Source: Planctomycetota bacterium
GTDB taxonomy: Bacteria > Planctomycetota > Planctomycetia > Pirellulales > Pirellulaceae
Length of the DNA: 48,124 nucleotides
Reading direction: 5' to 3'
Assembly: GCA_026692905.1 (NCBI GenBank)
Contig: JAPLNL010000010.1
Span: forward strand, 1-48,124
Part shown: positions 37,129-45,719 of the stretch, one piece after another
How positions within the stretch are numbered: the first letter of the stretch is position 1
Layout: each line of letters opens with the position of its first letter
Program-made: the position numbers and the translations under genes
Notes under the pieces: model-generated
Databases searched by the model: none
Seen by the model: the letters and a program-made list of their open reading frames with translations, nothing else
Told to the model about the DNA's origin: nothing

Positions 37129-38502
37129 TTAGTATTTGAGTCCGATCAAGTAGCCGATAATGGCACCAATTAACAAGGCAGGAGGAAGCAAAATGGCAAC
37201 CGTTAGACCAATCACCATACTTTTGTTCACGGGACTCTTGGTCTTGAGCTCAGTGCTTTGGGAGCCCATTAAGGTATCCCCCTCATCTGCCGTTTGTCCC
37301 CTCGATTCCAGGAACAATTGGTTCTCAATTGAATTCCTTTGAGCCAGACTGGAATCGTTCGAATGGATGGAACCATCCTGACCGATGTCTTCCGGATTAG
37401 CTCCCGTCTCCGAATCCAACGAGGGAGGCGGTGGAGAGGACCACGGGCCGCGGGACATCCTCGGCTGAGTGATTTGGGATGAATCGCTAGCCCAAGGCTC
37501 CAATCGTGCGGCAACCTCGGCGCAAGTTTGAATGCGTTTGTTGGGATCTTTGTCCATCATCTCTGCGATGATGTCAACGAATTCCTCGCTTATGTCGTCA
37601 ACGAATCGACGCGGATGAAAAGGTGTCTCTTCGAGATGACGCCGAATTTTGTGCGCTGTATCCCCACCTGGAAATGGTACCTTGCCGCACACCGTGTAAT
37701 AAAGTGTGCATCCGAGCGAATAAATATCGCTGACCGTTCCAACCGCCAACGGTGTGCGAATCTGTTCTGGAGATAAATAGTCGGCGGTACCCACAATTTT
37801 GCCAGCGCGCGGATCATCAACCAAATTTGCCGCAAAGGCTGCGAGTCCCACATCCGAAACTTTGGCCATGCCGTCGGGTGTAACTAGGATATTTCCCGGC
37901 TTGACGTCCCGGTGCACCATGCCTTGTTTGTGCGCATATTCGAGTCCAAAAGCAGCTTGCATGATGATGCTCGCAGCTTGCTCTTGTGGCAACGGTCCTT
38001 TGGCTTTGATCAATCGCCTCAAGTCCATGCCGGGGACATACTCGGTCACCAAATAATGCACGGTACCATCTTTGCCAGCATCGTAGGCTCGCACCAAGTA
38101 GGAGCAATCCAGTTTTGCTTGGAGTCGAATCTCCCGGGTAAAGCCGTCCAGAGTCGCAGGAGTCAGTCGTCCGGCCGGAAGCGTCTTGACGGCAACCTCG
38201 CGACCCATGACTTTGTGGATCGCTTTAAATACGTGGCCCATTCCACCTTGGGCGATAAACTCGGTTATTACGTAAGGCCCCAGCGTGAACTTGGTTTGCC
38301 CAATGCTGAGTTGCTCGGCTTGGTATTCCGTTAACGCTCCCTGTTCAATCAGCAGGGTGCGCAGAAGTCTGTCTTCGACTTCGATGGAAACGGGCTGCGA
38401 TTCGGTGGCGCATCGAAATCGTAGCAATCGCATGCAGTATTCCCATTGGGAGTCTGCAATGAGTCCGCTGGCTAGTGCCGCTCTACGAAATTTCGATTCC
38501 AA
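37129..38502 (-). CDS. Membrane-anchored serine/threonine protein kinase (PknB-like)
   Basis: This 457-residue protein carries a Hanks-type kinase domain at ~75-345. It has the glycine loop AQGGMGHVF, the ATP-binding Lys106 in EVAVKTLP, the catalytic HRDVKPGN (197-204), and GTADYLSPEQ in the activation segment. The metal-binding motif is DVG (217-219) rather than DFG. The first ~70 residues are a helical segment typical of planctomycete kinases. A Pro/Ser-rich linker leads to a C-terminal membrane helix (VIGLTVAILLPPALLIGAII), so the kinase domain faces the cytoplasm and almost nothing lies outside. The substrate is unknown. Confidence 0.93.
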   Translation of the reverse strand: MESKFRRAALASGLIADSQWEYCMRLLRFRCATESQPVSIEVEDRLLRTLLIEQGALTEYQAEQLSIGQTKFTLGPYVITEFIAQGGMGHVFKAIHKVMGREVAVKTLPAGRLTPATLDGFTREIRLQAKLDCSYLVRAYDAGKDGTVHYLVTEYVPGMDLRRLIKAKGPLPQEQAASIIMQAAFGLEYAHKQGMVHRDVKPGNILVTPDGMAKVSDVGLAAFAANLVDDPRAGKIVGTADYLSPEQIRTPLAVGTVSDIYSLGCTLYYTVCGKVPFPGGDTAHKIRRHLEETPFHPRRFVDDISEEFVDIIAEMMDKDPNKRIQTCAEVAARLEPWASDSSQITQPRMSRGPWSSPPPPSLDSETGANPEDIGQDGSIHSNDSSLAQRNSIENQLFLESRGQTADEGDTLMGSQSTELKTKSPVNKSMVIGLTVAILLPPALLIGAIIGYLIGLKY

Positions 38503-38846
38503 TTCAATTTGCCTTCAAAAACTTAAAATACCAGTAGGATAGGATTTAGCACGTAGAGGAAGTTGTAAAACCTCTTGGAGTTCGAGGCACTTCAGGAACT
38601 CTTACGAGAGCCGCAGGCAGAAAACTACCGTAGCTGGATTCGTGGTATGTTCATTCCTGCCGCTCGCTTTAGGAGATTCCACTACTTGCGAACTCAGCGC
38701 CATTCGAGTTCCTCAACCAAGACATGGATTCTAGCAGGTCAAACTCCTTGTCGGCACTTTTGTCGTTAAAGAATAGCGACTGTTTTGGTAAACTGATTTT
38801 GGAGCTTTATCCAAATCGCCTCGTCCCCAAAAGCAGCACGTTGAAA
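38503..38846. other. Divergent intergenic region between kinase and CotH genes
   Basis: This 344-bp region has no convincing gene, apart from an open frame continuing upstream of the CotH start that precedes its lipoprotein signal. It contains a shortened copy of element C (38605-38668). The remainder should hold both promoters, which I could not identify. Confidence 0.4.
38605..38668. repeat. Element C copy with internal deletion
   Basis: The left end GCCGCAGGCAGAAAACTACC plus CGTAGCTGGATTCG (38629-38642) is joined almost directly to the right end TTCATTCCTGCCGCTCGC, so the central palindrome is missing. TTA occurs on both sides (38602-38604 and within 38668-38671), compatible with a TTA target duplication. 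Confidence 0.6.
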
Positions 38847-40565
38847 ATGTTTAAAACTCGAACGCAACGATGGTATTGGAGCTGCTTTCTCTTGATCTGC
38901 TGGAGTATTTCGGCAGGCTGCAAACCGACTGCGGAAGGTAACACCGCCGCGACAAAAGCGGCGACTTCAGTTGCACGATCCAACACCCTCAAAGCGACTC
39001 TCGATCGCGATGCAAGCGACGTGTTTTTTGGGAAGGAATCCATATCCAAAATCGTTCTGCAGCTCACACCAGAACAGGAACGGAAACTCACCGAAAACGC
39101 ACGGCAATACGTTCGATGCACTCTAATCGAAAATGGGGGCGCCGCTCTTGTCGATGTCGGCCTGAAGCTCAAGGGAGCGGCAGGTAGCTTTCAAGAGCTT
39201 TCCGGAAAACCAGCCTTTACCATCAACGTCAACAAGTTCCGAAAACAGCAATCGTTTCATGATCTCGATAAATTTCACTTGAACAACTCGGTGCAAGATG
39301 AACTCTACGTCAACGAATGGCTTTGTTCGTCGATTTGCCGCGATGCTGGTATTCCCGCTCCGCGCGTGACGCATGCTCGAGTATGGCTCAATGATCGCGA
39401 CCTCGGTTTGTATGTCGTTAAAGAAGGTTTTGATACTCGGTTTCTGAAGCGTCACTTCCGCGACCCCACCGGCAATCTCTACGATGGCGGATTCTGCCAA
39501 GATATTGGTGCGGATTTGGAAAAGGACGCCGGAAATGGCCCGAGCGACTTGAGCGATCTCCGAGCACTTCAGGAAGCGTGTGAAGAGCCGGATCTCGAGT
39601 CTCGATGGAAACGCATTGCAGAACAACTAGACCTGGACGCATTCCTTCGTTTCATGGCCTTCGAAAGGATGACTGGGCACTGGGATGGCTATGTCTCCAA
39701 TTGCAATAACTACCGCATCTACTTCCCGCCGGATTCGAACCAAGCATGGTTCTTGCCGCATGGCATGGATCAAACGTTTCAGGACGCGGGCTTTCAAACT
39801 TTTGGGCAGACGAGCGCTATCGTATGCAATTCGATTCGAGAGAATCCTGAATGGGACAATTTGTTTCGGCAACGTGTTAGCGAAATGCTACCTTTGTTTC
39901 AAGGAGATTGCCTTGCATCGCGTGTGCAAACCCTGCAGACAAGACTTCGGCCGGCACTAATGGAATCGAACCCGGATAGCATCGAGGAGTTCGACCAGCA
40001 GATGGAACAGTATCGCGAACGTCTCCGCGAACGTTATCACAACATTGCGCAACAACTAACTGAACCGAACCCACGACCGCCCGAACCTGAAATGGAACAT
40101 GAACCGGTTTGGTTGGAGCTGGAAATAGGCGAAACGGTTGCGATTGCCGACTGGGAGCCCAAACAAGAAACAGAAGCTTCCCAGCTCAACCAAACCGAAC
40201 CAACCGAGGGAGCTGACGAGCCATCCGCAATCGAGTACTCGATTGCAGTGGGGGACTCTGAGGACTGCATTGCTTCGTGGCGAAAAAGAGTACAATTGCC
40301 AGAGGGACGATACGTGTTTCTAGCCCAACTTCGAGTTAGCGATGTCGTGCCCCGCGAAAACGATGATCGAGGAATCGGCGGTGGCCTTCGAATTTCTGGC
40401 ATAAATCGCGACAATGGCTTGGTATCTACCAGCGATTGGCAGGAAGTTCGTTACGATTTCCAATTGCTCGAGGAGCAGCAATCAGTGCAACTTGTTGCGG
40501 AACTCCGAGCCACGAAAGGCTCCATGACGATGAAGAACTTCCAATTGAAACGGCTAGGGCCATGA
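38847..40565 (+). CDS. CotH-kinase-family lipoprotein
   Basis: This 572-residue protein starts with a lipoprotein signal (LLICWSISAGC, lipobox SAGC). The frame is open from 38724, but the signal peptide sets the start at 38847. The CotH domain, a kinase-like fold found in spore coats and in many secreted proteins, is indicated by VGLKLKGAAGSFQ, FHLNNSVQDELYVNEWLC, AGIPAPRVTHARVWLN, GLYVVKEGFD and HGMDQTFQDAGF. The C-terminal ~110 residues follow a Pro/Glu-rich linker and look like a carbohydrate-binding beta-sandwich. It is likely envelope-bound. Overlap of four bases with the following gene suggests coupling. Confidence 0.85.
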   Translation: MFKTRTQRWYWSCFLLICWSISAGCKPTAEGNTAATKAATSVARSNTLKATLDRDASDVFFGKESISKIVLQLTPEQERKLTENARQYVRCTLIENGGAALVDVGLKLKGAAGSFQELSGKPAFTINVNKFRKQQSFHDLDKFHLNNSVQDELYVNEWLCSSICRDAGIPAPRVTHARVWLNDRDLGLYVVKEGFDTRFLKRHFRDPTGNLYDGGFCQDIGADLEKDAGNGPSDLSDLRALQEACEEPDLESRWKRIAEQLDLDAFLRFMAFERMTGHWDGYVSNCNNYRIYFPPDSNQAWFLPHGMDQTFQDAGFQTFGQTSAIVCNSIRENPEWDNLFRQRVSEMLPLFQGDCLASRVQTLQTRLRPALMESNPDSIEEFDQQMEQYRERLRERYHNIAQQLTEPNPRPPEPEMEHEPVWLELEIGETVAIADWEPKQETEASQLNQTEPTEGADEPSAIEYSIAVGDSEDCIASWRKRVQLPEGRYVFLAQLRVSDVVPRENDDRGIGGGLRISGINRDNGLVSTSDWQEVRYDFQLLEEQQSVQLVAELRATKGSMTMKNFQLKRLGP

Positions 40566-41251
40566 AACTATATGAACTGCTAGGAGATCCCGCTTGGCTC
40601 TTTGACTTTGGCTTCCCTATTGAGCAGATGGAAGGTCGCGCACCCAAGCCCGAGCGATTGGAATGGAAACTGAATGAGCAGTGCAGGATTCCCGCATTCA
40701 GCTCCCTCAGCGGCGCAAGAAGATTTGCAGAAGCCTATATCGCATGGAGTCCTGCTGGTATTTTCTTTCAAGTAATCCTCAAGGCATTTGGTCCTGACAT
40801 GGCAGACACAAAAGCCCCCAATATGAACCCCAACGGCTATCGTTGTTCGCTCTATTTGGATACGAGATGGAGCCCTGACGTGCATCGTGCGACCTCGTTT
40901 TGCCATCGCTTTGATTTTATCCTGATTCGCCCGACCAAATCGATGCCGGAACAGCGAGGACATGGCGAGTTGGCACCGATCCAGCGTGCGCGTGCAGCAC
41001 CCGCAGATGTTCATCCCAAAGACATCTCGGTTTCTACTTATCTTATGACGGGTGGCTATGAGATCAAAGCGTTTCTACCCGCGGAAACCTTGACCGGCTA
41101 CTCACCCGAGGAATTTCAAGACGTCGGTGTGTTTTACACGATCAACGATTTGATCTACGGTAATCAGATCATGGCCAGAACCCTGCAGAGTCCCTATTTT
41201 GAGGACCCAAGTGTTTGGTGCCACGGAAAACTTCAGCAAGCATCCAACTAA
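40562..41251 (+). CDS. Hypothetical protein with CBM9/DOMON-like features
   Basis: This 229-residue protein shows no signal peptide. The segment LYLDTRWSPDVHRATSFCHRFDF and the C-terminal ETLTGYSPEEFQDVGVFYTINDL resemble the CBM9-like sugar-binding beta-sandwich found in several planctomycete proteins; this is tentative. Its ATG overlaps the CotH stop by four bases, and fhcC starts four bases after its end, so the three genes are likely co-transcribed. I infer no biochemical role. Confidence 0.75.
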   Translation: MKLYELLGDPAWLFDFGFPIEQMEGRAPKPERLEWKLNEQCRIPAFSSLSGARRFAEAYIAWSPAGIFFQVILKAFGPDMADTKAPNMNPNGYRCSLYLDTRWSPDVHRATSFCHRFDFILIRPTKSMPEQRGHGELAPIQRARAAPADVHPKDISVSTYLMTGGYEIKAFLPAETLTGYSPEEFQDVGVFYTINDLIYGNQIMARTLQSPYFEDPSVWCHGKLQQASN

Positions 41252-41255
41252 ATCC

Positions 41256-42167
41256 ATGATCCTACTTAGACGAACCAGCCAACTGTTTGGCACGATTGAC
41301 GGCCAATGCCTCCGTCCCGACACGCTCTCGGCTCTCTCTCTGGATCAAATCAAAGCGATTCAGCTAGCTACCGACAGCGGTATAGTACCCTTGGGCGAAG
41401 TGTTTGAGGTAACCACGGATCGCATTCCTTTAGAGCCGTTCCTGGTTATCGAGGGGAACTGCGAGGACGTTGATGGTCTCGCAGCTGAAATGCAAAGCGG
41501 CCAGATTTGCGTACTTGGAAATGTGGGTCACAACGCCGGTCGAAGCATGCGTGGTGGAACATTGATTCTTGTTGGCAACGCAGGCAACCAGCTCGCTGCA
41601 GGCATGGCCGATGGATTGATCTACTTGGCAGGGGACTGTCGCGATGGCTTGGCTTCGCCATTGCCTGGAAAAAAGTCAGGCATGCGAGGTGGCGATATTC
41701 TGGTTGCGGGGAGCGTTGGCAACCGCGCTTGCGAGCGAATGCGCCGCGGGACCGTCTTTATTGCGGGCAACGCCGGTGATTATTGTGCCCCTCAAATGGT
41801 AGCCGGCAGTTTGATCGTCATGGGAAGTGTTGGCTGCGACTGGGCGGGAGGCATGCGACGAGGAAGCTTGATTCTTGGCCGAGACACCTCGTCCAAACCA
41901 TTGGCCTCGCTTTCGGAAGCGAGGGATTTTGAGTTGAGCTTTTTGCCACTCATATGGAAACACGTCGAGCATCGTCAGAACGAAGCCTTTGCCGTTCTCA
42001 ATTTGTCGATCTCGTTTGCGCAATCGGCTAGCCAACGCGCTTTGAGAGAAACACCGAGTCCCCTTCGCATCCCTCGAACAAGATGGGTGCAAAGGCAGAT
42101 TGCCGATCTGAATTGCAATGGACGCGGCGAAGTCTTGGTTTTGAAACGTGTCTCTTCGCCAGTTTAA
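41256..42167 (+). CDS. fhcC: FhcC/FwdC-like subunit (formyltransferase/hydrolase complex, subunit C)
   Basis: This 303-residue protein is built around repeated GxGxG-type turns: GNVGHNAGRSMRGG, GNAGNQLAAGMADG, GSVGNRACERMRRG, GNAGDYCAPQMVAG and GSVGCDWAGGMRRG. They form the right-handed beta-helix of formylmethanofuran dehydrogenase subunit C. In Planctomycetes and methylotrophs this protein is part of the Fhc complex, which turns formyl-H4MPT into formate in the tetrahydromethanopterin C1 pathway. FhcA, B and D are not in the window; planctomycete C1 genes are often scattered. A distant GXGXG protein such as a glutamate-synthase C-domain is less likely given the repeat order. The ATG at 41256 is chosen by conservation; the frame is open from 41199. 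Confidence 0.87.
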   Translation: MILLRRTSQLFGTIDGQCLRPDTLSALSLDQIKAIQLATDSGIVPLGEVFEVTTDRIPLEPFLVIEGNCEDVDGLAAEMQSGQICVLGNVGHNAGRSMRGGTLILVGNAGNQLAAGMADGLIYLAGDCRDGLASPLPGKKSGMRGGDILVAGSVGNRACERMRRGTVFIAGNAGDYCAPQMVAGSLIVMGSVGCDWAGGMRRGSLILGRDTSSKPLASLSEARDFELSFLPLIWKHVEHRQNEAFAVLNLSISFAQSASQRALRETPSPLRIPRTRWVQRQIADLNCNGRGEVLVLKRVSSPV

Positions 42168-42281
42168 AGTAGCGAACTGTAACATGAGGATTCCAATCCC
42201 AAAGGTTACCAGTTTAACCAGAAATTCCCTTTGGAATCGATTCCTTTGCGTTTTCGATTCGCTATGCTGAAAACGACTAGG

Positions 42282-42740
42282 TAAGTCACTTTTGCCATCA
42301 GGGACTTTTAATATTTGTCGTTTTTTCCGGATAGGGCTTGGAGGCCGTCTCACTTTCTTTTGGGAATTGCTTGCTATTTCAACGGGAGGGCGAGGCTCCT
42401 GCCGAGCCAACGGTGCAAAGGTTCGGCAGGAGCCTTACCCTCCCGAGCAATGAATGACTTAGGTAAACTCGTTGGAAACATGTTGACAGCGGTGGCCTCG
42501 CCCTCCCAATTCCCCCCAAGCGTTTTGTTGGTTTCAAAAGTGAGACGGCCTCCTTGTCCCGACCGGACATCGCTTTGGTGTTCTAAGGGGACGCATGATG
42601 AAAATGACACCTCCGGATTCGTCGCACCGCCTTTGGCGGTGCGACGAATCCGGAGGCACGCGGTCGGGGAATCTAGGGGAATCTAGAACACCAAAGCTGC
42701 GGACGGAGGGGCAAGCCCCAGCCGTCCTGAAATGCTTCGG
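42282..42740. repeat. Element A copy 2, interrupted by element B
   Basis: The left part (about 42282-42340) matches 3046-3105 of copy 1 (GACTTTT-ATATTTGTC ... GGGCTTG). The right part (42557-42740) matches 3106-3283, including GTCCCGACCGGAC and a perfect 22-bp hairpin (42610-42631 with 42635-42656, loop TTT). The end CCTGAAATGCTTC is shared, but the terminal CGTTGCC of copy 1 is absent. Between the two halves lies element B. The gap 42168-42855 contains no gene. Confidence 0.75.
42341..42552. mobile_element. Element B: 212-bp MITE-like insertion nested in element A
   Basis: The ends GAGGCCGTCTCACTTT (42341-42356) and AAAGTGAGACGGCCTC (42537-42552) are perfect 16-bp inverted repeats. CTTG flanks both sides (42337-42340 and 42553-42556). 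Removing one CTTG and the element leaves a continuous GGGCTTGTCCCGACC, colinear with GGGCTCGTCCCGACC at 3098-3112 in element A copy 1. The interior carries the GAGGCTCCTGCCGA palindrome (42384-42444). It encodes no transposase. Confidence 0.75.
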
Positions 42741-42855
42741 AGCCTCGCCCTCAGGTCCCCTACTCACGTTTCGGGTTATGATTAGTGGCCGTCATGCTTG
42801 TGTTCCCCGTTGCCACGAATCACCACCTCTCTCCAATTCACCGAAGCCACCTCCC

Positions 42856-44172
42856 ATGCGATATTTGAAAAACGCCCGATTCGTCTTGGGCATGCTGATG
42901 GCCGTCTTGCTCACTAAAGATGCGAGATCGGATGCTTTTGCTAAACTTCAGATGAAAAAGCTCGAAGCTGTGCATCGCGCCGTGGAAGCCCTTAAAGAAG
43001 ATTGGCGAGCCCTTCCACGAAGCGGGCCGTTTCAAGAACATCGCGCGAACATTCATGTGCACTCGCTCTGGTCCCACGATAGCCGAGGTCGCATCGACGA
43101 AATCGTTGCAGCAGCCAAGGCAACCGGTACCAGCGTGCTCATGTTCAACGAACACCCAGCCGACCACTACGACTTTTTCACGCAAGGCCATCAAGGCATT
43201 CAAGACGGCGTCTTACTGATTCCAGGCGCTGAGTCGCAGGGCTTCCTGGCATTTCCAACGATGAGTCTGAAGGGCCTCAAGAACGGGACTCCTCAAGAGT
43301 TCTCGGACTTGGTGCGGAGCCGCGGTGGATTGATGTTTGTCTCACACCTCGAGGAAAGAATGGATTGGAACATTCAAGGACTAACGGGTGTGGAGATCTA
43401 CAACACACATGCAGACTTCAAGGACGAGAAGAAGATGATCGAATCGCTGCGAAATCCTCTTTGGATTTTGCGAGCATCAGAAATGGTACGCAAGTATCCA
43501 CAGGAATCCTATTCAGCTCTTCAAGATTACCCCACCGACTACTTGAAACGGTGGGATGAACTCTGCGCGACAGCTCCACACACAGGCGTCGCCGCAAATG
43601 ACGCGCACCAAAATGTAGGAATGATTGCGCGTTGGGTCGAGGGGGACAAAGCGAGAGTGGAAGACCCGCTAGGAAAGGTTTTGGTCGAGCTGCCACTGGC
43701 CACCATTCCCAGCAACGTCCTAAATCGCGAAGGCAAGGCACTTGGCGATGAATTGTTTCGACTCCAGTTCGATCCTTACGAGAATAGCTTGAGGCATGTA
43801 GGCACACATCTACTGCTTACCGAGTTAACGGACAAATCGGTTCGTGAGTCGCTCGAGGCGGGCCGCGTCTTCGTTGCCTTTGATTGGCTGGCCGATTCCA
43901 AGGGCTTTGACTTCGCGGCAAGCGATGGCGACAAACGATTTGAAATGGGAAGCCAACTTGAATTTGCAAAGACACTGGTCCTGAACGCCCAAGCTCCTCT
44001 GCCGGTACACTGGCGTGTGCTCAAAAACGGAAATGTCATTGAGGAGTCTGCAGGGCGGACGCTTGCATTTCCTATCCCCCAAGCAGGCAACTATCGCGTC
44101 GAAGCTTGGTTGGACATTGCAGGCGAACAGATGCTTTGGATCCTTTCAAACCCAATCTATATTGCTCCTTAG
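42856..44172 (+). CDS. Secreted PHP-domain metal-dependent phosphoesterase-like protein
   Basis: This 438-residue protein has a probable signal peptide (FVLGMLMAVLLTKDARS). The PHP domain is marked by NIHVHSLWSHDSRG (metal His pair), MFNEHPADHYDFF, LIPGAESQG, LMFVSHLEER and AANDAHQN. PHP enzymes hydrolyse phosphoesters with two or three metals. The C-terminal ~130 residues look like a beta-sandwich. Open frame upstream to 42595 is only repeat-derived sequence, so the ATG at 42856 is used. The stop TAG straddles the left border of element C. A related order of PHP then ceramidase-like gene downstream hints at one locus for secreted phospho- or sphingolipid handling, which is inference. Confidence 0.86.
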   Translation: MRYLKNARFVLGMLMAVLLTKDARSDAFAKLQMKKLEAVHRAVEALKEDWRALPRSGPFQEHRANIHVHSLWSHDSRGRIDEIVAAAKATGTSVLMFNEHPADHYDFFTQGHQGIQDGVLLIPGAESQGFLAFPTMSLKGLKNGTPQEFSDLVRSRGGLMFVSHLEERMDWNIQGLTGVEIYNTHADFKDEKKMIESLRNPLWILRASEMVRKYPQESYSALQDYPTDYLKRWDELCATAPHTGVAANDAHQNVGMIARWVEGDKARVEDPLGKVLVELPLATIPSNVLNREGKALGDELFRLQFDPYENSLRHVGTHLLLTELTDKSVRESLEAGRVFVAFDWLADSKGFDFAASDGDKRFEMGSQLEFAKTLVLNAQAPLPVHWRVLKNGNVIEESAGRTLAFPIPQAGNYRVEAWLDIAGEQMLWILSNPIYIAP

Positions 44173-44283
44173 GCGAGCAGTGGAATGGAAACGACCGTAG
44201 CTGGATTCGCAAGAATTCAGAACCAGCTGAATTCTTACGAATCCCGCTACGAAAGATGGTGTGCTTTTTTTCTGCCACTCGCC
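44172..44283. mobile_element. Element C, complete 112-bp palindromic MITE-like copy
   Basis: The left end GGCGAGCAGTGG (44172 on) and right end CCACTCGCC (up to 44283) are inverted. The next blocks CGTAGCTGGATTCG and CGAATCCCGCTACG, then AAGAATTCAG and CTGAATTCTT, continue the inverted repeat to the centre. TTA flanks it at 44169-44171 and 44284-44286. The final G of the PHP gene's TAG stop is the element's first base; without the element the codon would be TAA. No coding capacity. Confidence 0.75.
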
Positions 44284-44306
44284 TTAAAAACAAGATCGCG
44301 GTCAAC

Positions 44307-45614
44307 ATGACAATCCTCCGTTCAATCCTTTGTTCGCTTTCGCTGTTTTGCTTGTTTGCGATCCACTGCACTGGCGATGAACCGGTCCTTAAAGCGGGAG
44401 CAGCCAAACGGGACATCACTCCTCAAGAACCAGTGCCGATGTGGGGGTATGGCGATCGGCACGCGGAACTCAGCCGAGGCACGTTGGATCCGCTCGAAGC
44501 CGCCGCCGTTGTCATCCAAGTTGGCAACAGCAAGCTAGCCATCGTGGGTCTCGACCTCGGGCGGTCGCCATCGGAATCTTCACTTCAACGTGTCCGCGAT
44601 CGAATTAAATCCGAAGCGGGAATTGAGCAATCGTTCATCGCTGGTTCGCACACACACCACGGACCGGTGCTTGAGCTGATTGACGAGAAAGGGAAAGGAA
44701 AGAGACGATTCGACGCGGCGATTCGATATTATCAACTGATGGAAGATCGAATCGTGGAAGCTATCATCGAAGCTGACAAAGCTCTCGCACCGGTTACGCT
44801 GGCTTCCGGAGTGAGCGAACTCGATGGTTTCAATCGCAATCGACATACCAAACTACAGCCTCCGCCGGTCGACCGGACTCTCTCTGTGTTACGATTCGAC
44901 AACGCGACCACGGGTGCACCGGTTGCAGTCATCGTGAACTTCGCGGGCCACCCCACCAGCATCTCTGCCAAAACACTTGAATTCTCAGCCGATTATGTTG
45001 GCGCCATGAAGAGAACGGTGGAAAAGGAACTTGGAGGCATCGCGGTGTTCATGCAAGGCGCATCTGGCGACCTTTCTATCAACAAAGGGGAACGAGGCGA
45101 CCATACTGAGTTTGGCGCGACACTCGGTCGTGAAGTCGTCAAGCTTGCCTCATCCCTTGCGCCTGCCGTTCCGAACAAGCCATCGCTTGTCGTCAAAGAA
45201 GAACGATTTCTATTCGAGTCCCGAACGGATTTAAATAATCCGCTCGTTCGCATAGCCTACTCCGCTGCATTCTTTCCTGAATTGATTGCCAATTTTGTTG
45301 ACGAATACGCAGATGGCATTCGCCCACGATTGACTGTCGCACTGCTCAATGGCGACGTTGCGTTAGTTGGTGTTTCGGGCGAGTTTTTTTGTGAACATGC
45401 GATGCGATTGCGAGCGAGGTCACGTACTAACGGCGGCCTGTTTTTCTTTGGTTATTGCAACGGCTATCACCAATACTTTCCAACCATCGAAGCTGCCGCA
45501 GAAGGAGGCTATGGCGCAGACAACCAAGTGGCACCAGCCGAAGTCGGTGCCGGTGAAAGGCTAATGAACACCGCACTGACTTGGCTGTTTCAAATGCAAG
45601 GAAAGCTCAAGTAA
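44307..45614 (+). CDS. Secreted neutral/alkaline ceramidase-like protein
   Basis: This 435-residue protein has a signal peptide (LRSILCSLSLFCLFAIHCTG). It has the neutral/alkaline non-lysosomal ceramidase N-terminal domain, marked by LKAGAAKRDITPQEPVPMWGY, GSHTHHGP (zinc His), NFAGHPTSIS and GASGDLSINKG (region of the catalytic Ser in the family). True ceramidases cleave the N-acyl bond of ceramide. At 435 residues the protein lacks the C-terminal Ig-like domain of long ceramidases, as is usual for the many planctomycete homologues, whose substrates are unknown. The ATG at 44307 begins the signal peptide; the frame is open from 44106 through element C. Confidence 0.88.
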   Translation: MTILRSILCSLSLFCLFAIHCTGDEPVLKAGAAKRDITPQEPVPMWGYGDRHAELSRGTLDPLEAAAVVIQVGNSKLAIVGLDLGRSPSESSLQRVRDRIKSEAGIEQSFIAGSHTHHGPVLELIDEKGKGKRRFDAAIRYYQLMEDRIVEAIIEADKALAPVTLASGVSELDGFNRNRHTKLQPPPVDRTLSVLRFDNATTGAPVAVIVNFAGHPTSISAKTLEFSADYVGAMKRTVEKELGGIAVFMQGASGDLSINKGERGDHTEFGATLGREVVKLASSLAPAVPNKPSLVVKEERFLFESRTDLNNPLVRIAYSAAFFPELIANFVDEYADGIRPRLTVALLNGDVALVGVSGEFFCEHAMRLRARSRTNGGLFFFGYCNGYHQYFPTIEAAAEGGYGADNQVAPAEVGAGERLMNTALTWLFQMQGKLK

Positions 45615-45719
45615 ACAACAATCCGAAAGTATTCTCGCTTGAAACTCTGATTTGGCCTGCCGAATGCACTGTCGTCCATCGAGTGCGATTCAACAGTTCC
45701 AAAGTCGAGAAAGACAAGC

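Noticed and set aside
38724-38846. Longer N terminus of the CotH protein
   Set aside because: A lipoprotein signal begins only at 38847, so the earlier in-frame codons are most likely untranslated leader.
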